Source: Prochlorococcus sp. AG-409-J16 (GTDB taxonomy: Bacteria; Cyanobacteriota; Cyanobacteriia; PCC-6307; Cyanobiaceae). Taken from it: a DNA stretch of 64,000 nucleotides. The position numbers and the translations under genes are program-made. The notes beneath the pieces are model-generated. The model was given only the letters and a program-made list of their open reading frames with translations. It had not been told where the DNA came from and searched no databases. The DNA is taken from contig QCKB01000008.1 of the NCBI GenBank assembly GCA_003215655.1, positions 31,600 through 95,599 of the forward strand. Reading direction: 5' to 3'. This document shows, piece by piece, positions 7,905 through 16,861 of the stretch. Positions within the stretch are counted from its first letter, which is position 1, and every line of letters starts with the position of its first letter.

Positions 7905-9062
7905 ATGGTTCTAAACATTGCAAATAATGCTCTGGTCATTATTGGGGGTGGATTTGCTGGGCTATCAACTGCACTTGGGTTAAGTCGATGCAAGCCAAGA
8001 CCACCAATAGTTTTGTTTGAACCACGCAGAAGGTTCATATTTCTTCCCCTTTTATATGAACTTTTGAGTAAGGAAGTACGTAGCTGGGAAGTTGCTCCTA
8101 CATATAACTCTTTATTAACTGGCAGAGGCATTATTTCCCTTAATGAGCATGTTACTTCTATTGATACAAATAAACAAGTTGTAGAAAGTAGCTCAGGAAG
8201 AACAGTTAACTATTCTCAACTTGTTATTGGGACCGGATCAGCTTTGCAGGATTATGGAGTCAAAGGTGTGAAAGAGTATGCATGGAAGTTCCAAACTCTT
8301 GAGGACGTAGAATTCCTCCGTGGACAGATTAAGTGTTTAAAAGAATTCAAGTCGAATCGACAAGCTTTGGTTGTTGTTGGTGCTGGACATTCGGGCGTAG
8401 AATTGGCTTGTAAGTTGGCCGACCTTCTGGTTGGTTTCGCTGAAGTAAATCTTATAGAGAAGGGGCCTGGAATCCTTCCAGAAGCTAGAATATTTAACCG
8501 AGAGCAAGCCGAAATTGCCTTAAAAAGTCGTGGCATTAAATTGCACTTATCGACGGAAGTTATTGAAATCTTAGAAGGAGAAGTGAAATTAAAGAGAGTA
8601 TCAGAAAAAGAATTTTCTATATTTCACAAAGGCCTTATTTGGAGTGCTGGTAGATACCCTCTTCTGCCTCCTCTTAATCCTGCTGTTCCTCTTGTTAATA
8701 AGAGAATTGCTATAGATTCATATTTAAAAGTTAATGGTTTAGAGAATGTCTTTGCTATTGGGGATGCAGCATGCAATAAAGATGTGTTACTGCCAGCGAC
8801 TGCACAAGTGGCAATTCAACAAGGTAAGGCTCTCGCCAAGATCTTGATTGCTTTTCAGGAGGGCGAGAAACCTGCCCCTTTCCAGTTTCATGACTTTGGA
8901 GAAATGCTTAGTCTTGGATTAGGGAATGCGACTATTACAAGTTTGGGGATAACTCTTTCAGGTCCAATGGCTTTTCAACTTCGCAGAATTGCTTATCTCA
9001 CCAGATTGCCTGATCTGTCTTTAAGCTTGCGCTCAGCTGGATCGTGGCTGCTTAACTATTGA
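7905..9062 (+). CDS. ndbB: Type II NADH dehydrogenase (NDH-2)
   Basis: A single-subunit flavoprotein predicted to oxidise NAD(P)H and reduce quinone at the membrane without proton pumping. It has two Rossmann motifs: the FAD-binding VIIGGGFAG near residue 12 and the NAD-binding VVVGAGHSGVELA in the middle. The FAD-contacting FAIGDAAC is near residue 285. The length of 385 residues matches NDH-2. Its stop overlaps the hflX TTG start by 4 bp, and hflX in turn overlaps a transporter gene, giving a translationally coupled three-gene operon. Which of the cyanobacterial NDH-2 types it is remains a guess. Confidence 0.82.
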   Translation: MVLNIANNALVIIGGGFAGLSTALGLSRCKPRPPIVLFEPRRRFIFLPLLYELLSKEVRSWEVAPTYNSLLTGRGIISLNEHVTSIDTNKQVVESSSGRTVNYSQLVIGTGSALQDYGVKGVKEYAWKFQTLEDVEFLRGQIKCLKEFKSNRQALVVVGAGHSGVELACKLADLLVGFAEVNLIEKGPGILPEARIFNREQAEIALKSRGIKLHLSTEVIEILEGEVKLKRVSEKEFSIFHKGLIWSAGRYPLLPPLNPAVPLVNKRIAIDSYLKVNGLENVFAIGDAACNKDVLLPATAQVAIQQGKALAKILIAFQEGEKPAPFQFHDFGEMLSLGLGNATITSLGITLSGPMAFQLRRIAYLTRLPDLSLSLRSAGSWLLNY

Positions 9063-10741
9063 AACAAGCTCGTCTTGCTGGCCGAACAAAAGGTCTGAGG
9101 CCTTCTAAACAGCGCCGTTTGGAACGCCTCAGCCATACTAGACACCCAGAGTTTGGTGCCGATGAAAGAACGCTAGAGCTATTGGCTAATGAAGTCCTGG
9201 AGATTAATCAGCCAATTCATTTGATTTTGGATAATCGAGGTTTATGTCGTTTGCTTTGGATTGGACCACTGGAAAAGTCTGGGGAGCTTCTTGCGTATTT
9301 GCCTAAAACATCACGAAGGCAAAGAATAAATTGGCGCTTGATTAGTTGTTCTTTGAATCCTCATAGGGAAGAGCTTGAGCTTGATTCACGTGATGCGATT
9401 GCTGCACTTGATTTATCACCAGTTTCATGGCTTCGTTTCTCGTCATTATCTGATCAAGTCGGGACTAGAAACTCCTCGCTTTGGCAACCAGATATATCTA
9501 AGGGTTGTGGGTGGAAATTGCTCAGAAAGGGACTCCTTGGTGAACTTTGCAACCCTTCTCAAGAGCCCCCCCCATCCCTTGGTAAAACTAATTCTCAGGA
9601 TTCATCGAACAATGTAGAGAGAGTATTGATTTTGGTACTTGTTGGACCAGATATAGAACGCAGTGAAAGACATCTTGCAGAATTAGAAGGCTTAGTACGA
9701 AGCGCTGGGGCTCAGCCAGTAGCTGTAGCCAAGCAAAAACAAAGAGCTTTTAACCCGCAAACTATATGGGGGCAGGGAAAGCTACAAGAGATTGCTTTAG
9801 AGGTTCGTCGCAATAGGGCTTCGCTTGTAATAACTGATCGTGAATTAACTCCTGGGCAAGCAAGGAATCTCGAAAGGCTGCTTGCTTGTTCAGTAATGGA
9901 TCGAAGTGAATTAATTCTCGATATTTTTGCGCAACGTGCTTCTAGTTCGTCAGGACGACTACAGGTAGAACTTGCTCAGTTGAGATATCGTCTCCCAAGG
10001 CTTCTTGGTAAAGGCCATGCTCTTTCTCGTCAAGGCGGAGGCATAGGTACTCGAGGACCTGGTGAAACACAGCTTGAGAAAGACCGCCGTGCAATTGCTA
10101 AGCGAATTGAAAAGTTGAAAGGAGAACTTAAGGAGTTAAAGAAACACAGGAAAATTGTTCGAAGCAGAAGAGATTCTTTGCCTAGGGTTGCATTGGTGGG
10201 CTATACCAATGCAGGTAAGTCAACGCTTTTAAACGCACTCTGTGGTCTCACTTCTAATAATAAAGTTCTTGCTGAGGACAAGCTTTTTGCCACTTTAGAT
10301 CCAACTACCCGTCGTCTTTTGCTCCCTCAACTTGACGGGAGAACCAAAGAGTTGTTAATCACAGATACTGTTGGCTTTATACGTGATTTGCCTGACCCTT
10401 TAAGAGAAGCCTTTCGAGCAACTTTGGAAGAGACGTTAGAGGCAGATGTCTTACTGTTGGTTGTAGATCTTTCAGATCCTGACTGGCATTTTCAGTTGAA
10501 AACAACCCAATGGCTTTTGGATTCGCTTTCGACAAGTTCTGTTCGTCAAGTATTAGCTAATAAGATTGATCATTGTGAAAGCGGCGCTATTGATGCAATC
10601 CAAAAAATTGATCAAAATGTGATGTATATCTCTTCTACTTCGGGCTCTGGTTTAAAGGGCCTTAAGAATTGGCTTCAAAAACAGTTTTGGGAGAACAGTC
10701 CAAAATCAGCTTTAAGGGTTTCTAGCCAAGAGAATCTATGA
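9059..10741 (+). CDS. hflX: GTPase HflX
   Basis: A ribosome-associated GTPase of the HflX/Obg superfamily, involved in ribosome splitting and rescue. The central glycine-rich IGTRGPGETQLE precedes the G domain, which has Walker A GYTNAGKSTLLNAL, switch DTVGFIRDLP and NKID. At 560 residues it exceeds E. coli HflX (426) because of an N-terminal region of about 190 residues before the usual HflX domain (VGPDIERSERHLAELEGLV). The TTG start at 9059 overlaps the ndbB stop (TTGA), and the ATG of the next gene overlaps its TGA (ATGA). A run of C at ~9575 codes for a Pro-Pro-Pro linker. Confidence 0.92.
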   Translation: MKQARLAGRTKGLRPSKQRRLERLSHTRHPEFGADERTLELLANEVLEINQPIHLILDNRGLCRLLWIGPLEKSGELLAYLPKTSRRQRINWRLISCSLNPHREELELDSRDAIAALDLSPVSWLRFSSLSDQVGTRNSSLWQPDISKGCGWKLLRKGLLGELCNPSQEPPPSLGKTNSQDSSNNVERVLILVLVGPDIERSERHLAELEGLVRSAGAQPVAVAKQKQRAFNPQTIWGQGKLQEIALEVRRNRASLVITDRELTPGQARNLERLLACSVMDRSELILDIFAQRASSSSGRLQVELAQLRYRLPRLLGKGHALSRQGGGIGTRGPGETQLEKDRRAIAKRIEKLKGELKELKKHRKIVRSRRDSLPRVALVGYTNAGKSTLLNALCGLTSNNKVLAEDKLFATLDPTTRRLLLPQLDGRTKELLITDTVGFIRDLPDPLREAFRATLEETLEADVLLLVVDLSDPDWHFQLKTTQWLLDSLSTSSVRQVLANKIDHCESGAIDAIQKIDQNVMYISSTSGSGLKGLKNWLQKQFWENSPKSALRVSSQENL

Positions 10742-12558
10742 GCGAGCTAATTACTGCTCTTCAAAACCCCCAGGCGCTGATCACCTTGGCAGTTTTGTCG
10801 ATTGCGGTGTTTTTATTTATTAGTGGGTCGCTTGCTCCTGAACTGACTGGTTTATTAAGCATGGCGTTGCTTATGGCAACCGGCGTTCTTGAGCCACAAA
10901 AAGCATTGTCAGGCTTTGGAAGCCCTGCCTTGATTACTTTAATGGGGCTTTTTGTAGTTTCAGCTGCATTATTTCGGAGTGGAGCCCTAGATCGTCTACG
11001 CGAACTAATTGCGTCAGAGCGTATTCGAACCTCAAGGAGATTAATAGCTTTAATGGGATTGGTTGTTGCACCAATATCAGGATTTGTCCCAAATACTCCT
11101 GTTGTAGCTTCTTTGTTGCCTGTAATTGAGGCTTGGTGTAACAGGCGAAAAATTTCTCCATCACGAGTTTTATTACCTCTTTCTTTTGCAACAGTGCTTG
11201 GGGGGACACTAACTCTCTTGGGAAGTTCAGTAAATCTCCTCGTAAGTGACATAAGTGAGCAACTTGGCTATGGCTCTTTAGAGCTGTTCAGTTTTACTGC
11301 AATAGGTATACCCATTTGGTTGGTTGGGACTGTTTATCTTTTATTAGCTCCTCAGACTCTTTTGCCTGATCGCGGTAGTGATATTAATCAATTAACTGGT
11401 AATAAAGATCAAATAGGTTATTGCACAGAGGTAACAATTCCTTTTCGTTCAGATTTAGTTGGTCGATCACTTCTTAATAGTCGATTACAGCGACGTTTTG
11501 ATGTGGATGTCCTTGAGCTGCAAAGAGGTAGAGAAAGATTCCTGCCACCGTTAGCAGACCGTAGGTTGGAGCCTGGGGATCGTTTATTGCTGAGAGTTAC
11601 TAGATCAGATCTTTTACGCTTGCAACAAGAACACACTGTCCAGTTAGCAAGTACTGAAACTGATAAGGAGCCATTTTTGCAAACAGATTCTTCAGATTCA
11701 GATGAAGGTCAGAAGACAGTAGAAGTTCTACTACCTGCTGGTTCGACTCTTGCAGGTGCAAGCCTTAGGGAGTTGCGCTTTAGGCAACGGCATAATGCCA
11801 CTGTTCTTGCTCTTCGTAGGGGCCAACAGACAGTTCAAGAACGACTAGGACAAGCAGTTTTGAGGGAAGGCGATGTCTTATTGCTCCAGGCTCCTATGGA
11901 TTCAATAAGGGGGCTCCAGTCCAATAATGATTTGCTTGTGCTTGATCAGTTGGAGTCTGACTTGCCAACGGTTCGGCGTAAACCGTTGGCTATTTCGATT
12001 GCTTTAGGAATGCTTGTTGTCCCAACAGTCACGCCCTTACCTTTAGTCGCATCAGTGCTTCTTGCTGCTATAGCGATGGTAGCCGGAGGATGTCTCCCCC
12101 CTGGAGAGGTACAGCGATCAATTCGTTTGGATGTAATTTTGCTGATTGGCTCTCTTTCAAGTTTCAGCGTGGCTATTCAGCACACTGGATTGGCTGATGC
12201 TTTGGCAACTAGTCTTGACAAACTCATATTTGGATGGCCTACGTATATCTCTTTATTAGTTGTTTTCTTTGCGACAACCATATTTACTCAGTTCATTAGT
12301 AATGCTGCCTCTGTAGCTTTGCTTGCTCCGGTGGCTATTCAACTTGCACCTTCAATGCATTTACCGCCTAAAGCTCTTTTGATTACTGTTTTATTTGGAG
12401 CCAGTCAATCTTTTTTGACACCTATGGGTTACCAGACAAACTTGATGGTTTTTGGTCCAGGACGCTATCGATTTCTTGATGTAACTCGATATGGTTTTGG
12501 TCTTACAGTTTTAGTGACTTTAATGATCCCAGGTTTAATTCTTTGGCAATACGGATGA
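10738..12558 (+). CDS. SLC13/DASS-type anion transporter with two TrkA-C domains
   Basis: A polytopic inner-membrane protein related to divalent anion:Na+ symporters. The N-terminal half has repeated hydrophobic helices with the hallmark GFVPNTPVVASLLPVIEAW. The C-terminal half has the equivalent FISNAASVALLAPVA. Between them are two soluble TrkA-C (RCK-C) domains, at about residues 225-295 and 325-390, each ending GDRLLLR or GDVLLLQ. The substrate may be sulfate or another anion; it cannot be read from sequence. The 606-residue length fits this cyanobacterial subtype. The start overlaps the hflX stop by 4 bp, so it is coupled to the NDH-2/hflX operon. Confidence 0.82.
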   Translation: MSELITALQNPQALITLAVLSIAVFLFISGSLAPELTGLLSMALLMATGVLEPQKALSGFGSPALITLMGLFVVSAALFRSGALDRLRELIASERIRTSRRLIALMGLVVAPISGFVPNTPVVASLLPVIEAWCNRRKISPSRVLLPLSFATVLGGTLTLLGSSVNLLVSDISEQLGYGSLELFSFTAIGIPIWLVGTVYLLLAPQTLLPDRGSDINQLTGNKDQIGYCTEVTIPFRSDLVGRSLLNSRLQRRFDVDVLELQRGRERFLPPLADRRLEPGDRLLLRVTRSDLLRLQQEHTVQLASTETDKEPFLQTDSSDSDEGQKTVEVLLPAGSTLAGASLRELRFRQRHNATVLALRRGQQTVQERLGQAVLREGDVLLLQAPMDSIRGLQSNNDLLVLDQLESDLPTVRRKPLAISIALGMLVVPTVTPLPLVASVLLAAIAMVAGGCLPPGEVQRSIRLDVILLIGSLSSFSVAIQHTGLADALATSLDKLIFGWPTYISLLVVFFATTIFTQFISNAASVALLAPVAIQLAPSMHLPPKALLITVLFGASQSFLTPMGYQTNLMVFGPGRYRFLDVTRYGFGLTVLVTLMIPGLILWQYG

Positions 12559-12561
12559 TCT

Positions 12562-12645
12562 ATGGAATCATTTGACTATATTTATTGGTCTATTTTAGAC
12601 GTCTTCCTAAGCGTTAAATGTTTTTTTGCTCTATTGCATGATTAG
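12562..12645 (+). CDS. Possible 27-residue hydrophobic micro-protein
   Basis: An ORF of 27 codons (begins MESFDYIYWSILDVF) fits exactly between the transporter gene and ktrB. It is rich in Phe, Leu, Tyr and Trp, enough for one short membrane helix, and ends LLHD. There is no strong ribosome binding site and no homologue known to me, so it may be chance. Its position between two ion transporter genes recalls KdpF-like small subunits, but that is only analogy. Confidence 0.2.
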   Translation: MESFDYIYWSILDVFLSVKCFFALLHD

Positions 12646-12656
12646 GAAAGATAACA

Positions 12657-14060
12657 GTGCAATTTCCTAAAGCCATTCACCGTACTCAAGAAAGGTATCG
12701 ACGTTTAACGGTACCTCAGTTCACTGTATTAACAGGACTATTGGTGATTTTTATTGGAACATTAATTCTCTCAACACCCTTGTGTTCCCAATCAGATGTT
12801 GGTTTATGGGAAGCATTTTTTACGGCCACTTCAGCTGTAACAGTGACAGGCCTAACAATTATTGATATTGATCAAGATCTCACAATGTTTGGACAGGGAA
12901 TCCTTGCGGTAATGCTCCTTATAGGGGGACTTGGCCTTATGGCAATAACTACTTTTTTACAAGGGTTTGTTGTAAGGGGTACTGAATTGAGGACCAGATT
13001 AGATGGAGGTAAGACACTGGATGAATTCGGGGTTGGTGGTGTCGGAAAGACGTTTCGAGGCATTGCTGCTACCGCCACAGTTTTGATTTTGATTGGATCA
13101 AGTGTTCTTTATAACTTTGGGTTTACTGACATTCCCAACTCAAGAGAAAGGCTTTGGGCTTCCTTGTTCCACAGCATCTCCGCTTACAACAATGCTGGGT
13201 TTGGTTTGTGGTCCGACAGCATGCAGCAATATCGAAATAATTGGGTTGTAAATGTGGTGATTATTTTGTTAGTTGTTTTAGGAGGGTTGGGTTGGAGAGT
13301 TACTAGTGATTTATGGGGTCAGCGAAAAAGACTTCGGCGGAGATCGTTAAGTCTTCATACACGTCTAGTGCTTCGCACATCTCTTTGGCTAACCCTATTT
13401 GGAACTGTTGGATTGATGATTACAGAGTCTCTAAGTTATGGGAATTTCTTTTCAGGAATTGGGTGGTCTGAGCGACTTATTAGTTCACTATTTGAATCTG
13501 TTAGTGCAAGAACTGCTGGTTTTACTACTATGCCTCTGTCCTTGGAAAGCATTTCTGACTCAGGTTTGCTTTTATTGATGACACTTATGTTTATAGGTGC
13601 CAGTCCAGGTGGAACAGGAGGCGGGATTAAAACTACAACTTTTGCAGCCTTAATGGCTGCAACCCGTTCTACTCTCCGTGGACAAGATGAGGTGGTTATT
13701 CGAAATCGTCAAATTTCAGACAAAGTCGTACTTAAAGCTGTAGGTATTACAGCAGGCTCACTTTTGTTTGTGTTGATTATGGCTTTGTTATTAGGTATGA
13801 CAAGTAATTTCGCAGGAGAAAAACCTTTTTCATTTTTGGAGATGCTCTTTACCTGCATTTCAGCTTTTGCAACCGTGGGCTTTGATGTTGGCGTAACCGA
13901 AAAACTTGACCATTTTGGTCAATTGGTATTAATTGTCGGAATGTTTGTTGGAAGGTTGGGGATTTTGCTTCTTTTAAGTGCAATATGGGAATCAGTTTAC
14001 CGAGGACGATTTAACCATCAGAATCGTATTGGTTACCCCAAAGAAGACTTGTATGTCTGA
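12657..14060 (+). CDS. ktrB: K+ uptake channel subunit KtrB (Trk/Ktr family)
   Basis: A membrane pore subunit for potassium uptake, which depends on Na+ in characterised cyanobacterial Ktr systems. The four-fold M1-P-M2 plan is visible. Pore-loop glycines occur in TSAVTVTGLT, SAYNNAGFGL, SARTAGFTT and SAFATVGFDVG. The third repeat is followed by GASPGGTGGGIKTTT. The length of 467 residues fits KtrB. The start is GTG at 12657. It is followed 24 bp downstream by the regulatory subunit gene, with which it should form an operon. A Na+ role would fit the Na+-coupled bicarbonate carriers elsewhere in this window. Confidence 0.9.
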   Translation: MQFPKAIHRTQERYRRLTVPQFTVLTGLLVIFIGTLILSTPLCSQSDVGLWEAFFTATSAVTVTGLTIIDIDQDLTMFGQGILAVMLLIGGLGLMAITTFLQGFVVRGTELRTRLDGGKTLDEFGVGGVGKTFRGIAATATVLILIGSSVLYNFGFTDIPNSRERLWASLFHSISAYNNAGFGLWSDSMQQYRNNWVVNVVIILLVVLGGLGWRVTSDLWGQRKRLRRRSLSLHTRLVLRTSLWLTLFGTVGLMITESLSYGNFFSGIGWSERLISSLFESVSARTAGFTTMPLSLESISDSGLLLLMTLMFIGASPGGTGGGIKTTTFAALMAATRSTLRGQDEVVIRNRQISDKVVLKAVGITAGSLLFVLIMALLLGMTSNFAGEKPFSFLEMLFTCISAFATVGFDVGVTEKLDHFGQLVLIVGMFVGRLGILLLLSAIWESVYRGRFNHQNRIGYPKEDLYV

Positions 14061-14084
14061 TCTGTTTTTTGCTGAGGGATTGTT

Positions 14085-14789
14085 ATGAGGGAATGGTGGC
14101 AATGGTCTGCGAGACAGGCAACTGATGAGTTGGGTTTTGCAGTAGTAGGTGTAGGTCGTTTTGGTACAGCTGTTTGCAGGGAGCTGATTAGTAATGATGC
14201 TGATGTACTTGCAATAGATAGCTCAGAGCGAGCAATAGAAGAACTACGCCAAGTTGAGCCTTCAATAGAAGCAAGAGTAGTTGACTGTACTGATGAAGAG
14301 TCGATGAGAGCAGCTGGTGTTTTAGAGATGGGAACTGTTGTTGTTGGCATAAGCGAGCCTATTGAAGCAAGTATTACTACAACACTGATTGCAAAGGACA
14401 GTGAAGGAAGTCGAGTACGCCAGGTTATTGCTAGGGCAACGAGTGATCTTCATGAAAAGATGTTGAAGAGAGTTGGAGCTGACCGTGTTGTATTTCCATC
14501 AAGGCAACAGGGTGAGCGTTTAGGCCTTGAACTCGTACGTCCAAACCTTATAGAACGTCTAGAACTTGATAACAAAACGTGTATTGATGAGATCAAAGTC
14601 CCAGAAATTTTTGTTGGTCGTTCTCTTCGTGATTTAAACCTTCGTAAAAATTATCTAGTTAATGTTCTTGCGGCAGGTCCTATAAAGGGCTTAACGGTAA
14701 ATCCCCCTGCGAGATTTGTTTTGAAGAAGAGTCATGTTTTAGTAGTGATGGGATTAATAGAAGACATCCAGAAACTTCCTAAAACATAA
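14085..14789 (+). CDS. ktrA: K+ uptake regulatory subunit KtrA (TrkA-N/RCK)
   Basis: A cytoplasmic RCK protein that gates KtrB in response to nucleotides. It has a Rossmann N-terminal domain (FAVVGVGRFGTAVCREL near residue 20, then acidic IDSSE after strand 2) and a C-terminal TrkA-C domain (EIKVPEIFVGRSLRDLNLR onward). At 234 residues it matches KtrA/KtrC (about 220-230) and is half the length of E. coli TrkA. It lies directly after ktrB on the same strand. Confidence 0.9.
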   Translation: MREWWQWSARQATDELGFAVVGVGRFGTAVCRELISNDADVLAIDSSERAIEELRQVEPSIEARVVDCTDEESMRAAGVLEMGTVVVGISEPIEASITTTLIAKDSEGSRVRQVIARATSDLHEKMLKRVGADRVVFPSRQQGERLGLELVRPNLIERLELDNKTCIDEIKVPEIFVGRSLRDLNLRKNYLVNVLAAGPIKGLTVNPPARFVLKKSHVLVVMGLIEDIQKLPKT

Positions 14790-14794
14790 ATTAA

Positions 14795-15943
14795 ATGATC
14801 GTGGTGGGCCTAATGAGCGGCACCAGTGCTGATGGTATTGATGCTGTACTTGTGGAGTTCAGAGGACCATCGTCAAAGCCAAAGTGGAAGATTCTGAATT
14901 TCGCCTCAATTTCTTATCCAGATTCCCTTCGGGAAGCGGTTGTCCAATTTGGTCAAGGCAAGCTTTTTAGTGGTTCAGAATTTTTAGAAGTATTAGAGGC
15001 AGTAACTGAATTTCATGCAAAGGCTGCTCAATTGTGTGATCCACAATCTCAATCAGAATTAGTGGGCTGTCATGGTCAAACTCTTTGGCATCGTCCACCA
15101 GAGAAAGATAGACGAGGAGGAAGTTTGCAAGTTTTGCAAGCACCCTTGCTTGCTCAACTTCTAAACAAAACGATTATTTATGACTTTCGAGCTGCAGATA
15201 TTGCCTTAGGGGGCCATGGAGCTCCATTGGTTCCTAAACCAGATGTTGCTCTGTTGGGAAGGGTTGGAGGTTGGCGTGCAGTCTTAAATCTTGGGGGTAT
15301 CGCAAACTTGACTCTTATTCCTCCTCAAAATGGCCCGGATCGATTGGCCTCCATTATTGGTTGGGACTGTGGCCCAGCAAACAGTCTGGTGGATTTGGCT
15401 ATGGAAAAAATAACTAATGGGAAGCTGCTCTGTGACTTGGATGGGGCTTGCGCTGCAAGAGGTAATCCTGATTTAGATGTAATAAGCGATTGGCTAATGG
15501 AGCCTTTCTTTAATGTTATTCCGCCTAAATCGACAGGTAGAGATCAATTTGGGATTGCAGATTTAGAGCGACGCTTAGAAACAATGAAGAATATGTCCGA
15601 TCAAAATCAAATAGCTACTCTTACTAGCTTTACAGCTGCAATAGTTGCGCAAGACTTAGAAAGGCTTTATCAAAGAAGCTTTATTCGCCCTTTAGAGTTA
15701 ATTGTCTCTGGAGGAGGGAGTCGAAATCCAGTCATGCTTGAGGAAATAAGACGGAGATGTAAGGGTATTGCGATATCAACTGTTGATCAATATGGAATTT
15801 CTTGTAAAGCTAGAGAGCCATTGGTATTTGCACTTCTCGCTTGGTGGAATGAGCGAAAGTATCCAGGTAATTCACCTTCTATAACAGGTGCCAATCATTC
15901 AGTGGTTCTTGGTGAGAGGGCTATCCCGACTTCGCCTTTTTAG
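14795..15943 (+). CDS. anmK: Anhydro-N-acetylmuramic acid kinase
   Basis: Phosphorylates 1,6-anhydro-MurNAc with ring opening to MurNAc-6-phosphate in cell-wall recycling. The N-terminus GLMSGTSADGIDAVLVEF is the ATP-binding hallmark. GCHGQTLWHRP, LNLGGIANLT, GWDCGPANSLVD and SGGGSRNPVM are all family motifs. At 382 residues it is normal in length. The start ATG is 5 nt after the ktrA stop, so the genes may be cotranscribed. A NagZ-like glycosidase that could provide its substrate is encoded at 41.4 kb. Confidence 0.93.
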   Translation: MIVVGLMSGTSADGIDAVLVEFRGPSSKPKWKILNFASISYPDSLREAVVQFGQGKLFSGSEFLEVLEAVTEFHAKAAQLCDPQSQSELVGCHGQTLWHRPPEKDRRGGSLQVLQAPLLAQLLNKTIIYDFRAADIALGGHGAPLVPKPDVALLGRVGGWRAVLNLGGIANLTLIPPQNGPDRLASIIGWDCGPANSLVDLAMEKITNGKLLCDLDGACAARGNPDLDVISDWLMEPFFNVIPPKSTGRDQFGIADLERRLETMKNMSDQNQIATLTSFTAAIVAQDLERLYQRSFIRPLELIVSGGGSRNPVMLEEIRRRCKGIAISTVDQYGISCKAREPLVFALLAWWNERKYPGNSPSITGANHSVVLGERAIPTSPF

Positions 15944-15983
15944 AACACATTTGTTGGTTCAATAATCCTTGGCTTTTCAATTT

Positions 15984-16292
15984 TTAGGATGGTCGATATA
16001 TACGTAGGCGTCGTGGAGCACCTCTTAGTCTTCGAGGTTGCTGTGCTTCCAGAGCTGATCTGAAGCCTTCTGTAGTAGTTAAAGATTGATTTAGTTCAAG
16101 AGCATTAGCACCTTCTTCGTATGTCTGAATGCCTTTTTGAATAATCACCTTGGCCATATTGCTTACCGTTCTCGACTCTTTTTCGGCTAAGGCCGCTAAG
16201 CGATTGCATAAGTCTTCAGGCAGCACAACTTGCACCCTTGGGGATTTCGGCTTGCCATTTGATGAAGTTTGGCGGGTTGCCACGACCCTCAA
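15984..16292 (-). CDS. Ribbon-helix-helix DNA-binding protein
   Basis: A small basic protein with a CopG/MetJ-type ribbon-helix-helix core at about residues 17-60: a strand SPRVQVVLPEDL followed by helices CNRLAALAEKESRTVSNMAKVIIQKGI. The C-terminal tail is Arg-rich (QQPRRLRGAPRRLRIYRPS), which could bind nucleic acid non-specifically. No toxin or partner gene lies beside it, so a free-standing regulator is more likely than an antitoxin. The longest ORF begins with TTG at 16292; a GTG at 16283 (giving MATRQTSSNGK) may be the real start. It is divergent from the basic protein at 16464 across about 170 bp. Confidence 0.7.
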   Translation of the reverse strand: MRVVATRQTSSNGKPKSPRVQVVLPEDLCNRLAALAEKESRTVSNMAKVIIQKGIQTYEEGANALELNQSLTTTEGFRSALEAQQPRRLRGAPRRLRIYRPS

Positions 16293-16463
16293 AAAGTAAC
16301 TGTTAATAACTAGTGTACAGAGGTATGCAAGGATAGTATCCAGGAGTATGCTTTTAAGACCGTTGAATGCTCTTTCTCAAAAGAGAGTGGATGGACTTTT
16401 GCCTTTCTGTGCTTTTAGCCATTGGGGTTTTAAGTCCTAATCAAATTTCGAAATACCAAACCA

Positions 16464-16829
16464 ATGGATCGCCAAATCACAAAACCATCCCTTCCTCAAT
16501 CACCTAGGGCGAAAATTTCCAAATCGGGAGAAAGTGCGATTAGCACAAGATCCCCACGAAAAAGGGCGCGTAGGTCTCCTGACAAAAGTGATGTACTGAT
16601 TTCTGCAGTAATTAGCACTTACCTACTTACCCATCTCCACCATGTTTTGCAAAGAGCGGAATACAGAGCTGCTAAGGACGGCCGTGAGTCGCAAGCTGCC
16701 AACTTCGCTCAATTAAGGAAGGTTTTATGTATGGATGCCCGGAGCATGTCAGATGCCTTTGCTACAGGAGTTAGAGATAGAAGTCTCGAAAAATTTAAAC
16801 AACCACAAATTGAGTCAAATGCTGCTTAG
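16464..16829 (+). CDS. Hypothetical protein with histone-like basic N-tail
   Basis: This 121-residue protein is not recognised. The first ~43 residues are disordered and basic, with Ser-Pro-basic repeats (SPRA, SPRKRARR, SPDKS) reminiscent of SPKK-type DNA-minor-groove motifs. The rest is a predicted helical domain (ISTYLLTHLHHVLQRAEYRAA onward) with one Cys. It is transcribed away from the ribbon-helix-helix gene and is followed 32 bp later by the Nif11-like gene. A nucleoid-associated or regulatory role is inference from composition only. Confidence 0.6.
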   Translation: MDRQITKPSLPQSPRAKISKSGESAISTRSPRKRARRSPDKSDVLISAVISTYLLTHLHHVLQRAEYRAAKDGRESQAANFAQLRKVLCMDARSMSDAFATGVRDRSLEKFKQPQIESNAA

Positions 16830-16861
16830 CTGAATAGGGTTCAAACAGTCCTATTATTTTT

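Noticed and set aside
7850..8131. Minus-strand ORF across the start of the NADH dehydrogenase gene.
   Set aside because: It covers the FAD-binding N-terminus of ndbB on the opposite strand and shows no recognisable protein features.
10761..11252. Long antisense ORF (163 codons) within the SLC13-like transporter gene.
   Set aside because: It lies wholly inside a well-supported gene, with composition expected from the complement of hydrophobic codons; no independent start signal.
16348..16440. 30-codon ORF (begins MLLRPLNALSQ) before the SPRK-tailed gene, with AGGAG just upstream.
   Set aside because: The AGGAG is only 1 nt from the ATG and the peptide resembles nothing known; it overlaps the likely promoter region of the next gene.
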